DNA from: Hymenobacter qilianensis
GTDB taxonomy: Bacteria; Bacteroidota; Bacteroidia; Cytophagales; Hymenobacteraceae
Reading direction: 5' to 3'
DNA: 64,000 nucleotides
Assembly: GCF_014489555.1 (NCBI RefSeq)
Contig: NZ_CP060784.1
Location: 3,534,001 to 3,598,000, forward strand
Positions 39,152 to 48,569 of the stretch are shown piece after piece (the first letter of the stretch is position 1; each line of letters begins with the position of its first letter). Below the pieces are notes generated by a model. That model was given only the letters and a program-made list of their open reading frames with translations. It was not told where the DNA came from and ran no database searches. The translations under genes were made by a program, and so were the position numbers.

Positions 39152-39195
39152 AAAAAAGCCTAGATCTAACATTAGATCTAGGCTTTCTTTTTCAA
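39152..39195. terminator. Terminator between convergent genes
   Basis: AAAAAAGCCTAGATCTAA pairs with TTAGATCTAGGCTTTCTTTT over a 3-base loop. A and T tracts on both sides make it bidirectional. Confidence 0.88.
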
Positions 39196-39206
39196 ACACT
39201 ATTTCC

Positions 39207-42200
39207 CTACAAGCTGCTGGGAGCGGTGGGGGCGGCCGGCGGTAGCGTAATGGCATCCACGTTCTTGTCCCGAATAAGCTTGTTCAGGGCCGGCAGGTCT
39301 TGCTCCCTGATCATTTTGAACTGACCAAGCTGCTGATTAATCTGCTCGGTCACTTCCTTCTTGAACCCTACGGCCTGCTCCGTAGGCCGGTAGTCGCCGG
39401 TGCTGGCCTGCCCGACCAGGTTCGCTAGCTTGTTGTTCAGGCGGATGGGAAAGTTCAGGGGGTCCTGCCCGCTTTTGTTTTTGGTTTGGTACAATGCCTC
39501 TTCAATCTGGGTGATTTTCTTGTCGATGGCGCTGGCCGACTCGACGATATCCTTAGCCGGCGCCTGGTCTTTCAACGGACCCGTGATCGTGTTCAACTGG
39601 CCGCGCAGGGTGCGGATGTCGCGGATGGCCTCGTGGGTTTCCGTGAGCTTCTGCTGCACATCCTGCAGGAAGTCAAACTGGGCCTGCAGGTCCTGCGGGG
39701 TGGCTTTGCTGCGCGGGTCGGGCAGGACGGTAAAGGTTGTTTCCTGGGTTTGCTGGTTGAGTGTGAGGCGCGCTTTGTAGGTGCCCGGCACGGCCCGGGG
39801 GCCCTGCGTGCCGCCGCCCCACAGAATCAGGCCTTCAAACTGGCGGGCATCGGGGTAGCTCAAATCCCAGACAAAGCGGTTCATGCCCCGCCGGGTGGGC
39901 AGGAGCTCGCGCTTGATCTTGGCTTTTTCCGCTTTCGTCAGATTTTTGCCCCCCAGGTCCTTATCCGTGTTGGCGAAGGTGCGAATAACCTGGCCCCGCG
40001 CATCAAGGATGTCGAGCTTCACGGTGCTGGTCGAATCGTGCTTTTGGGCGAAGGAGTAGTAGAGCAGAACCCCGCCCGGATGATTCTGGCCCGCCGTAGG
40101 GGAAATCGTGGCCGAGCCGCGGCCCTCCATCCGGTAGCTCGGGGCGGGCGTGTACAAGTGAAACTTGCTGGCGGCCACCGGCGCGCTCAGCTGGTGCAGG
40201 GGCGTTAGGTCGTCGAGCAGCCAGAACCCCCGCCCTTGGGTAGCGGCAATGAGGTTGTCGTTTTTGATCGTCAGGTCCGTGATGGGCGTCGGCGGCAGGT
40301 TGAGCTGCAGGGGCTGCCACTGCTGGCCATCGTTGAAGGAAACGTACAGACCGTATTCGGTGCCAGCGTAGAGCAGCCCGGCGCGCTTGGGGTCGGCCCG
40401 CACCACGCGGGTAAAGTGCGTGTCGGGAATGCCGGTGGTGATTTTTGTCCACGTCTTGCCGTAGTCCATCGTCTTGTAGAGGTAGGGCCGAAAGTCTCCG
40501 GACTTATACATGGTGGCCGCCACGTAAGCGGCTCCCTTCGCCGTGGGGTGGGCGTCAATGCTGTTGATTTGAATCCACTCAGGCAGGCCCTTGGGCTGCA
40601 CCTTCGTCCAGGTCTTGCCCTGGTCGCGGGTAAGGTGCAGCAGGCCGTCGTCGGAGCCCGTCCAGATCACCCCGGCCTCCACCGGCGACTCAGCGAGGGC
40701 GAAGATGGTGCCGTAGTACTCCACGGCCGTGTTGTCCTTGGTAATGGGGCCGCCGGAGGGGCCCAGGGTCTTCGGGTCATTGCGGGTCAGGTCGGGGCTG
40801 ATCACCTGCCAGGACTGGCCTTCGTTGGTCGTGACGTGCAGGTGGTTGGAGCCCGAGTACAGCCGCTTGGGGTCGTGGGGGGAAAACAGCAGGGGGAAGT
40901 TCCACTGAAACCGGTACTTCATGCCCTCGGCGCCGTGCCCCATGGGGTTGTCGGGCCACACGTCGATGGCGCGCTCCTGCCGGGTGTCGTGGTCGACGCG
41001 GGAGAGGTAGCCGTCGTAGCTGCCCCCGTACACGATGTCGGGGTTCAGCGGATCCACGGCGATATGGGCGCTTTCGCCGCCGGCCGTTGGCTCCCAGTCG
41101 CGCTCCTCGATGCTGCGGCCCGCCGTGCGGTGCGGAATGCGCACCGTGGAGTTGTCCTGCTGGGCTCCGTAAATGCGGTAAGGGAAATGGTTGTCGGTCA
41201 CCACCCGGTAAAACTGCCCGGTGGGCTGGTTGTGGTAGGTGGTCCAGTTCAGGCCCCCGTCGGTGCTGACCTGAGCGCCGCCGTCGTCGGCCATGACCAT
41301 GCGGTTGGGGTTCTCGGGCGCAATCCACAGATCGTGGTGGTCGCCGTGGGGGGCATCATAGGCCTGGAAGGTGCGGCCCCCGTCCTTGCTTTTGTGGTAG
41401 GAAACGTTGAGCACGTACATTACGTCCGCGTCCTTGGGGTCGGCATAAATGCGCGTGTAGTACCAGGCCCGCTGGCGCAGGTTGCGGTCATCCGACAGCT
41501 TCTGCCAGTTCTTGCCCCCGTCGTCGGAGCGAAACAAGCCCCCTTTTCGGCCTCCACCATCGCCCACACCCGGCTGGAGTTTACCGGTGAAACGGCTACC
41601 CCGATGATGCCCAAGGTGCCCGTGGGCATGCCCTCAGCGCGGGAGATATCCTGCCAGGTGTCGCCGCCATCGGTGCTTTTCCACAGGCCCGAGCCAGGTC
41701 CACCCGAGGAGAAGTTATAGGGCGTGCGCCGCACGTTCCAGGTGCTGGCGTAGAGAATGCGCGGGTTGGACGGGTCCATAATCAGGTCCACCGCGCCAGC
41801 GTCCTGGTTGGCAAACAGCACGCGCTCCCACTTCCTGCCCCCATCTTTGGAGCGGTACACGCCGCGCATCTCACTCGGCGCGTACAGGTTGCCCATGGCC
41901 GCGACGTACACCAGATCCGGATTCTTGGGGTGGATGCGGATACGACCAATGTGGCGCGAATCCTTCAGGCCCACGTTGGTCCAGGTCTGGCCCGCATCCA
42001 TCGATTTCCACACCCCAAAGCCGGACGACACGTTGCCCCGCACGGTTTGCTCGCCCTCGCCGGCGTACAACACGTTGGGGTCCGATTCGCTGACGGCCAC
42101 GGCCCCGATGGACCCGCCGAAGTAGCGGTCGGAGATGTTGCCCCAGGTGCCGCCGCCATCGGTGGTGCGCCACACGCCGCCCCCGGCCGTACCCATGTAG

Positions 42201-42430
42201 TATAAGTTGGGGTTGCCGGGCACGCCCGTCGCCGTGCCGGCCCGTCCGCCCCGGTAGGGACCAATGGAGCGCCACCGCAACCCATTGTATAAGGTGGTGT
42301 CGTAGACCGCGGCGGTGCCTTGGGGGGCTTTTTTCCGCTTGGCGCGCTGCTGCGCCTCGGCCGAGGTTGTGAGCAAGAGGAAGAGCAGCGCGCCGATGAA
42401 GGCGGTATTCCAGGGTAGCGAATGTTTCAT
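39207..42430 (-). CDS. Large secreted VPS10/sortilin-like beta-propeller protein (one apparent frameshift)
   Basis: About 1075 residues after repair from the ATG at 42430. A signal peptide (GALLFLLLTTSAEA|Q) is followed by two large blocks of BNR/sortilin-type propeller blades with repeated SxDxGxTW boxes (RTTDGGGTWGN, KSMDAGQTWTN, KSTDGGDTWQD, RSDDGGKNWQK, LTRDQGKTWTK). A C-terminal region carries a jelly-roll-like part and a helical tail. Databases usually call these 'glycosyl hydrolase' or VPS10 domain proteins, although no catalytic residues are established. The break is at C5 41539-41543; one more gives VEAEKGGLFRSDDGG. It has no clear T9SS sorting domain at the C-terminus. The pectinesterase lies 175 bases upstream on the same strand. 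Confidence 0.87.
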
Positions 42431-42605
42431 ACGCAAAGGGTTGACGGGAAAAGGGCATGGCATAACGGCGCCCCGCCAGTGATGACGGGGCCCAGGACCA
42501 CGTTGGCCTCCAGGCTAGCCAGAACTCGGGTTTAATGTAGGGAGAAACCCGCTAACCCACGCGGCGATTTTGCGAGTAAAGCGCAAAAAATCAGCCTGAG
42601 GTCAC

Positions 42606-43652
42606 TTAATCCGGCGTCGGCAGCCACGGGGCCGGGCCCGCAAAAATCCGGGCCAGGGTATAGCGCCGGGCTTCGCGGGCGCGCAGTTGCCGGGCCCACG
42701 GCACGCGTCCGGCAGCTGCGGAGCCTGGCCCCGTGGACTGGTACTCGGCGTAGAAGGCGGTTTGCTCGTTTTTGGGGTCGCGCCAGTTGTCCCAGCCGGC
42801 GGCAGTGATGTGGGCGCCTAATTCTGAGTGCAGAAACACGGTGCGCGCGTGCGGCCGCCAGGGTCGGCCTAGATACACTTTCTGCGCCTCAGGGGCCGCC
42901 GTGAGACGGCAGTGCCGGAACACCAGCCCGTAGGCCTGGCGCGGCGTGGTGGAAGCGGCCGTGATATAGGAGTTGCTTTTGCTGTGAATTACGCAGCGGT
43001 CGAATACGGCCGTGCTGGCGCCGAAGATAAAGTCGGTAGTGCCTTCGATGTAGCAATCCTGATAGTACTGGCGGCTGTTTTCTATGGCCAGAAACAGCGT
43101 GTCCTGGTGGCCCAGCATGCGGCAGTGGCGGAACACGGCCCGGTCGCCTTCCACGTGCAGGGCCACAGCTTGGCCGACCGGTCCGGCTGAGTTTTCGAAG
43201 GTGATGTTCTCAGCCCAAAAGTCGTTGCCCTGGACACGGACCGTGTGGGATGTGTAGGTGGTATGCCCGGCAGCGTCGCCCGAGTAATCGCCGTAGGTGA
43301 TAATGACTCCGTCGCGGCTTTCGCCCAGCAGGGTAATGTTAGTTTTCTGGGCGGGGATGACGAGTTTTTCGCGGTAGGTGCCGTTTTTAATAAAGATGGT
43401 GGCCCGCACCTGCATGAAGTCGCGCACGGCCATCACCGCCTCCTGAATGGTGCGGTAGTCACCCAAGCCGTCGGGCGCCACAGTCAGGCGCACGGGTTGC
43501 GAAAATGATGGCGGGGAGGCAGCTTTAGGCGGATTGGCTGGTGGAGTAACTTGGGCAACCGCGGCCGGGCCACCCAGCAGCAGGACGCTCCCTAGCACTA
43601 GAAGCTGGAACGGCCTTAGGGAGCGTAAGACAGATGGTAATGGCTTGGGCAC
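42606..43652 (-). CDS. Pectinesterase
   Basis: A 348-residue secreted enzyme that removes methyl esters from homogalacturonan (carbohydrate esterase family 8). The signal peptide ends near AAVAQ. The parallel beta-helix carries the expected signature regions: GDYRTIQEAV, GTYREKL, QAVALHVEGDRAVFRHC, GHQDTLF (catalytic Asp), EGTTDFIFGASTAVFD (second Asp) and YLGRPWRPHARTVF (Arg). The C-terminal W of AGWDNW is typical. It shares strand with the VPS10-like protein and the next esterase, suggesting a small pectin-processing group, though no GH28 or polysaccharide lyase is seen. Confidence 0.94.
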   Translation of the reverse strand: MPKPLPSVLRSLRPFQLLVLGSVLLLGGPAAVAQVTPPANPPKAASPPSFSQPVRLTVAPDGLGDYRTIQEAVMAVRDFMQVRATIFIKNGTYREKLVIPAQKTNITLLGESRDGVIITYGDYSGDAAGHTTYTSHTVRVQGNDFWAENITFENSAGPVGQAVALHVEGDRAVFRHCRMLGHQDTLFLAIENSRQYYQDCYIEGTTDFIFGASTAVFDRCVIHSKSNSYITAASTTPRQAYGLVFRHCRLTAAPEAQKVYLGRPWRPHARTVFLHSELGAHITAAGWDNWRDPKNEQTAFYAEYQSTGPGSAAAGRVPWARQLRAREARRYTLARIFAGPAPWLPTPD

Positions 43653-43745
43653 AGGCTAGTTCAGTTTAGGATGAGGCCAGCAAGGTCGGGCTACAAAATC
43701 AAGCGGCGGTGCTTCAAATTTGCCCCCCAGCGGCCATGGAGTTAG

Positions 43746-44759
43746 CTAAGGCCGAGGCGGGAAAACCTTGGCCAGAAACGCGGCCGTATAGGTTAGGGTT
43801 GGCTCAAACCAGGGGTGAAACAAGGGAAACGTGTGCGGCGCCCTGGCAAAGGTGTGCGTCTCGTGGTAGATGCCGAAAGCGTCCAGCTTTTTGGTCATGT
43901 CGTCGCGGCCCGCGTGCATGCGGTCCAGAACGCTGTTCAGAAACAGGATAGGCGGCGTCTGGTCCGAAACGTGGTTCAGGGCGCCGGCTTGGTGCCACAG
44001 AGCCAGGTTTTCCGTCTTAGACGCCCCAAACCAGCGCGTAGCGGCTGACAGCCCTTTACTATCATCACCCTCCCCCGATTCGGGGTGGATGAAGGCTAGC
44101 GTGCCATCTACGTCAATAATGGCCTGAACTCGGCTGGAGCGGCTCGTATGACAGGCCTCGCCCTCCAACTGCGCGTCGCCGTTGGTAGTGCCCAGCAACG
44201 CGGCCAGCTGTCCGCCCGCGGAAAAGCCCCAAACCGCAATCCGGGTGGTGTCGATGGGGTAGGTGCCGTCCTGGGCCCGCAGCCAACGCACGGCGGCCTT
44301 CAGATCGGTCACGGCGGCCGGGTACCGGGCTTCGGGCGACAGGCGGTAGTCTGCTGTGACCGTCACGTAGCCCCGGGCGGCGAGCTGCTGGGCTATCGGC
44401 ACGTGGTGGGAGCGGTCGCCGGAGCTCCAGCCCCCACCGTGGATCAGCAGCACGGCCGGGTAGCCCGCGGGTCGCTTCGCTTTTGGGTAGAAGATATCGA
44501 GCTGCAAGGCCCGTCCGCCCACGGTGCAGTAGGTCAGGTTTTGCCGGGCCTGAATGGTGGTGGGAACGGTGGGCCGCGCCAGGGTAATGGTCGGGTGTGT
44601 TTTACGGGCCTTACGCAGGGCGCTGGCCACGGTAAAGGACGTGTCGCGCGGAGCTAGGGTTGGCTGGGCCTGGGCCGCCAGGGTGCTTGCTCCCAGAACC
44701 ACCAGAAGAATGGCTACGACCAAGCGACGAAGTAGCCAAGGAAGGCGAAATAGAATCAT
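43746..44759 (-). CDS. Secreted alpha/beta hydrolase, carbohydrate esterase-like
   Basis: A 337-residue protein with an N-terminal membrane/signal segment (LVVAILLVVLGASTLAAQA). The alpha/beta-hydrolase fold carries the oxyanion motif IHGGGWSSGD, the nucleophile elbow GFSAGG, a late Asp (NSVLDRMHAG) and the catalytic His in APHTFPL. The BD-FAE/acetylxylan-esterase-like arrangement fits removal of acetyl or feruloyl groups from plant polysaccharides. It lies 93 bases upstream of the pectinesterase on the same strand, so a role in de-esterifying pectin or hemicellulose is a reasonable inference. No frameshift is seen. Confidence 0.87.
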   Translation of the reverse strand: MILFRLPWLLRRLVVAILLVVLGASTLAAQAQPTLAPRDTSFTVASALRKARKTHPTITLARPTVPTTIQARQNLTYCTVGGRALQLDIFYPKAKRPAGYPAVLLIHGGGWSSGDRSHHVPIAQQLAARGYVTVTADYRLSPEARYPAAVTDLKAAVRWLRAQDGTYPIDTTRIAVWGFSAGGQLAALLGTTNGDAQLEGEACHTSRSSRVQAIIDVDGTLAFIHPESGEGDDSKGLSAATRWFGASKTENLALWHQAGALNHVSDQTPPILFLNSVLDRMHAGRDDMTKKLDAFGIYHETHTFARAPHTFPLFHPWFEPTLTYTAAFLAKVFPPRP

Positions 44760-44810
44760 CGGCAGGTATAAGATAGATCAACGGCTAAGATAAGCTGCCT
44801 GGGGCTTGCA

Positions 44811-45514
44811 TCAAGCTGTAATTCCCGCGGCAGTTGCTCCATTGCTTATTCGGCCATCTTCCATTTCGATGATACGGTGCGTCTGGGCCGCGAACTCCTG
44901 GTCGTGCGTGACGATGAGCAGGGCCTGGTGGTAGGTTTCGGCCAGCTCTTTGAAAATAGCAAAGACTATTTCGCTGTTCTTCTTGTCGAGGTTGCCCGTG
45001 GGCTCGTCGCCCATGATGATGAGCGGGTCGTTGATGAGGGCGCGGGCAATGGCTACGCGCTGTTTTTGCCCCCAGACAGCTGGTAGGGCTTTTTAAGCGC
45101 TTCCCCCTCAATCCCCAGAATTTTCAGCTTCTCGTAGGCTCGGCTTTCGATTTCCGCCACCGAGTATTTGCCCAGCTTTTCCCCCGGCAGCATCACGTTG
45201 CGCAGTACCGTAAACTCATTGAGCAGGTAGTGAAACTGGAAGACAAAGCCGATTTTCTCGTTCCGCACCCGGGCCAGCTCAGCCTCCTTTTTTTGGCCCA
45301 TTTCCACGTTGTCAATCAGGAGGGTGCCCTCGTAGGCCGTGTCCATGGTAGACAGGATGTAGAGCAGCGTTGATTTGCCGCAGCCTGATTTGCCCACCAC
45401 GCTGGCAAACTCACCGCGGGCCAGCGAAAAAGAAATTTCGCGCAGCACTTGCACCCGCACGGGGTCGTCGAAATACTTGGTGATGAGGCGGGCTTCCAGA
45501 GCAGGACTGTCCAT
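44811..45514 (-). CDS. ABC transporter ATP-binding protein (one apparent frameshift)
   Basis: About 234 residues after repair. A LolD/MacB-type ATPase: Walker [13 protein letters not shown]-loop [12 protein letters not shown], signature [15 protein letters not shown] and Walker [13 protein letters not shown], with switch His in VTHDQEF. The break falls inside the signature at C5 45069-45073, where a sixth C is needed for SGGQKQR. The start ATG is 1 base beyond the permease stop, and the permease overlaps the MFP gene by 4 bases, so all three are one operon. It should energise export by the adjacent FtsX-like permease. Confidence 0.92.
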
Positions 45515-45515
45515 C

Positions 45516-46775
45516 TTATTTGCCGCGAATGATGACGACAGGGTCGATCTGACTGGCCTTGCGGGCCGGGAAGAAACCCGCCAGATACGTGGTAATCAGG
45601 GAAAAAGCGGCCGCGATACCGTAGAAAACCGGATTAAAAACCACGGGATAGGTCTTGACCGTGGGCAGGGAGGGAGGAGTGAAGGGTAGCTGGGAAATTA
45701 GCGCCGACAGCCCCAGCCCGCAGATCAGGCCCAGGGCCCCGCCAAACAGCCCGATGGACAAGGCCACCATCACAAACACCCGCCGAACATCCGTGCCCGA
45801 AAACCCGACGGCCTTGAGAATGGCAATGGTGTCCATCTTCTCATAAATCATCATGTTGAGGATGTTATAAATCCCGAAGCCGGCCACCGTCAGCAGCGTG
45901 ATGCCCACGGCATACGAAATCAGGGTGCGGATAAACGTGCCGGTCTCAAAATCTGAATTAGCGGTCTGAATATCCAGAGCCTGCACCTCGTACAGGGCCG
46001 CGTACTCTTTTGCCAGGCGGGGCGCCAGCGTCATGTCGTGGAGTTTTACCTGTAGGTCGGTGACATAGTTATTGGATTCGCCCAGCAGCTTTTGGGCCGT
46101 GGCCAGCGACGTGTAGCTCTGCACTTTGTCGATTTCCAGCAGCCCCGACTGAAACAGCCCCACCACCTTGAGCGGCACGTGGTCGCCTTTGGGCGTGGTA
46201 ATCTGAATTACGTCGCCCAGCGTCACCAGCATCAGGTCGGCTGCTCCTTTGCCGAGGATAATGCTGTTGGCCACGGTGTTGAGGCTCCGATAATTGCCCC
46301 CCACCACGTAGTCGCTAAACGCAAACAGGGCATTTTCCTGCTCCGCCTCAATGCCGCTGATGGTGCCATTGAGCGTGACGGTGCCCACGTTGTAAAATAC
46401 CTGGGCCTGAGTTTTGGGGGCTACGCCGCGCACCCGCGGATCGCGGCGCAAAGCGGCCAGAATAGCGCTGCTGTTGTGAATGCGGGGCAGCTCGTTGCGG
46501 GGCTTAATGGAGCGGATAAAGTTGTGCTGGCGCTGCCCGCGGGTGTAGCGGTCTACGGGCTGCTCGGCGGCGGGCTGCAATTCGTTGTAGAGGCGTACGT
46601 GGGGAGTGCGGTTGAGCACCAGCCCGTCCAGCAGCTGGTTGAGGCCCGACATAAAGCTGAGCAGGGTGATGAACATGGTGATGCTGAACGTGACACCGAT
46701 GGCCGCCACGAGCGTCTGCTTACCGCGGGCCTGCAGCAGCGCTGCCGCCACGCTATAGAGTAAGGGCATTTTCAT
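45516..46775 (-). CDS. ABC transporter permease, MacB/DevC (FtsX) type
   Basis: A 419-residue inner-membrane protein. First helix near residues 20-45 (TLVAAIGVTFSITMFITLLSF), a MacB-like periplasmic domain (about 50-270), then three C-terminal helices with the FtsX coupling segment KMDTIAILKAVGFSGTDV and an exit motif FPARKASQIDPVVIIRG. Its start overlaps the upstream membrane-fusion gene by ATGA (46772-46775), so translation is coupled. No frameshift is seen. The set ATPase-permease-MFP resembles DevBCA or MacAB-type exporters; the outer-membrane channel is not encoded here. Confidence 0.92.
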   Translation of the reverse strand: MKMPLLYSVAAALLQARGKQTLVAAIGVTFSITMFITLLSFMSGLNQLLDGLVLNRTPHVRLYNELQPAAEQPVDRYTRGQRQHNFIRSIKPRNELPRIHNSSAILAALRRDPRVRGVAPKTQAQVFYNVGTVTLNGTISGIEAEQENALFAFSDYVVGGNYRSLNTVANSIILGKGAADLMLVTLGDVIQITTPKGDHVPLKVVGLFQSGLLEIDKVQSYTSLATAQKLLGESNNYVTDLQVKLHDMTLAPRLAKEYAALYEVQALDIQTANSDFETGTFIRTLISYAVGITLLTVAGFGIYNILNMMIYEKMDTIAILKAVGFSGTDVRRVFVMVALSIGLFGGALGLICGLGLSALISQLPFTPPSLPTVKTYPVVFNPVFYGIAAAFSLITTYLAGFFPARKASQIDPVVIIRGK

Positions 46776-47851
46776 GAGCCAGGGGCTTGCAGTTCGTCGT
46801 CGGGGGTAAGGCCCGCTACTACTTCCACCATCTGGTAGTCGCGCAGGCCAATCTTAATCCGCACGGCCTGCCCATCGCTTTTCAGCACCGTGGAGTCGTT
46901 GACCAGCAGGCGGCGCGGAATGAGCAGCGCCCTCGCCTTAGTCTGCAGTACAATGTTGGCTTCCACGCTCACGAAAGGATACAGAACGGAGGGCTGCTTC
47001 ACGAAGGCTGCTTCCACCAGAAAGGTCCGGCTGCTCGTGTTCATCATGGGCGAAACCGTGGTAACCTGGGCGGTAAACACCTGGCCCGGATAGGCATCCA
47101 GGGTTACCAGTACTTGCTGGCCAGGCTTGATTTTGACGATGTCGGATTCATCGACCTGCAATTCCAGCACAAATTGCCGGGCATCGCCCAGCAGGGCCAG
47201 CGGCGTCTGGGGGGTAATGGCCTCGCCAGGTTCCTGATACAGCTTATACACCACGCCGTTGATCTTGCTGCGCAGGATAAAGTCGCCGGCCTGCTGTTGG
47301 GCTATCTGCAGGTTCTTGCGGGTTTGGGCGGCGGCAAATGCCAGCTCTTTTTTCAGATTTTGATACCGCAACAGTGCGGACTCATACGCCGTTTTCGACT
47401 GCTCGTACGCCAGCTCCCGCTGCTCGAGGGTCTGCCGAGTGCCGATGGCTTGCTGCCAGAGCCGGCGCTGCCGGGTAAGCTGGAGCAAGTCGTTTTGCAT
47501 GGTGCGGCGCTGCAGGGCAATTTGAGCCTGGGCTTCCCTCAGTTGGCTTTGGTTGGCCCTTATATCGGCGTTCCGGGCTGCCAGGGCCGCATTTTCCTGG
47601 TTTAGCTGCGATACTTCGCTGGCAATTGCCAGCAGCGGAGTGCCCACCTTCACCGAGTCGCCTTCCCGCACCTGCACTTCCCGAATGATGCCGCCGACCC
47701 GGGCAAACGCCTGGTACTGCTGCCCGCTCTTGACGGTGCCAGCTGCGTACACCGACTCAGAAATGGAGGACAACACCGGTTTGATGCGCTCCGTTTTCGG
47801 CTGGCAGCCTATCAGCCCTAGCATGGTTAGCAGAAACCAGTACACCACCAT
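46772..47851 (-). CDS. Membrane-fusion (HlyD/DevB-like) lipoprotein
   Basis: About 359 residues from the ATG at 47851, chosen because it gives a lipoprotein signal with lipobox LIGC. An open frame extends to 48076 but its extra residues have no signal features. Biotinyl-lipoyl-like beta-barrel halves (VYAAGTVKSGQQYQAFARVGG, VQVREGDSVKVGTPLL) flank a long coiled-coil hairpin of Gln/Arg-rich heptads (about 100-200). A beta-barrel domain with KPGQQVLVTLDAYPG follows. It bridges the ABC permease to an outer-membrane factor. First gene of the export operon. Confidence 0.88.
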   Translation of the reverse strand: MVVYWFLLTMLGLIGCQPKTERIKPVLSSISESVYAAGTVKSGQQYQAFARVGGIIREVQVREGDSVKVGTPLLAIASEVSQLNQENAALAARNADIRANQSQLREAQAQIALQRRTMQNDLLQLTRQRRLWQQAIGTRQTLEQRELAYEQSKTAYESALLRYQNLKKELAFAAAQTRKNLQIAQQQAGDFILRSKINGVVYKLYQEPGEAITPQTPLALLGDARQFVLELQVDESDIVKIKPGQQVLVTLDAYPGQVFTAQVTTVSPMMNTSSRTFLVEAAFVKQPSVLYPFVSVEANIVLQTKARALLIPRRLLVNDSTVLKSDGQAVRIKIGLRDYQMVEVVAGLTPDDELQAPGS

Positions 47852-48076
47852 CCGGATCCTTCCCCCTGATAAACCCTGGTATGCCCGCTTGCCAGCGGTC
47901 ATCTCTGGCTGCGGGGCTGTCGGGTAAGGCGGCGGCAATGGGTGGATGTTCATAGCACGCAAGAAACGGCGGCGCTGGGAGGAGCCGCGCGGTGCTAGCT
48001 GCTCCTCCCAACATTCAGTAACTGCTTTTACACAGGTCCGTACGGACACTTCGTGAATATAAGGCGGCAACCCCAA

Positions 48077-48569
48077 ATTCTACCGGAGCCGCGTGGTAAG
48101 ATATGAGCCTGATCAAGTGATATGGTGAGTCATGTCATCGAATGGCCACGCCTAGCTTCATGCTGCTACACTGGCCGGAACCTAGGTTGGCTGATGGAGA
48201 GGGGAACGAACTGGTAAAAAAGCCTCCCAGAATCGTTGCAATCATCCAGCCCGCCGACGAATCAGTCATTGCCTTGTTGGCGAAGCGCTGAGTTGACTGA
48301 TTCATTCCGTTGATGACTGGTTAAGACTTGCATCACTATTCGGGCATTGGCTTGCACAAAGCTGGCGGGCAGTGCGTAGCTTTACTAAAACCAGTTGACA
48401 GTACTTTTTTTAGTTCTAACTGGCTATTTAACCAGGGTCCGTTCCTGCTGAGCGGCGAGTTATAATTATCTTTCTGAGTACCTGCTGACCAGTTCGCCCA
48501 CTTTCCTGCTCCACTATGCCCGCAGCGCTAGCGCATTCTGCCCTTTTTATTAAAATTCCTTCTCGACCG
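48077..48569. other. Spacer between divergent genes
   Basis: No gene supported. A 10-bp inverted repeat, GAATCAGTCA at 48259-48268 and TGACTGATTC at 48294-48303, might be a regulator site. Towards 48390-48480 it is AT-rich, as expected for the adhesin promoter. Confidence 0.5.

Noticed and set aside
40236..41720. Long open frame antisense to the VPS10-like gene
   Set aside because: It mirrors the GC-rich codon pattern of the opposite gene, lacks a family pattern and overlaps it completely.
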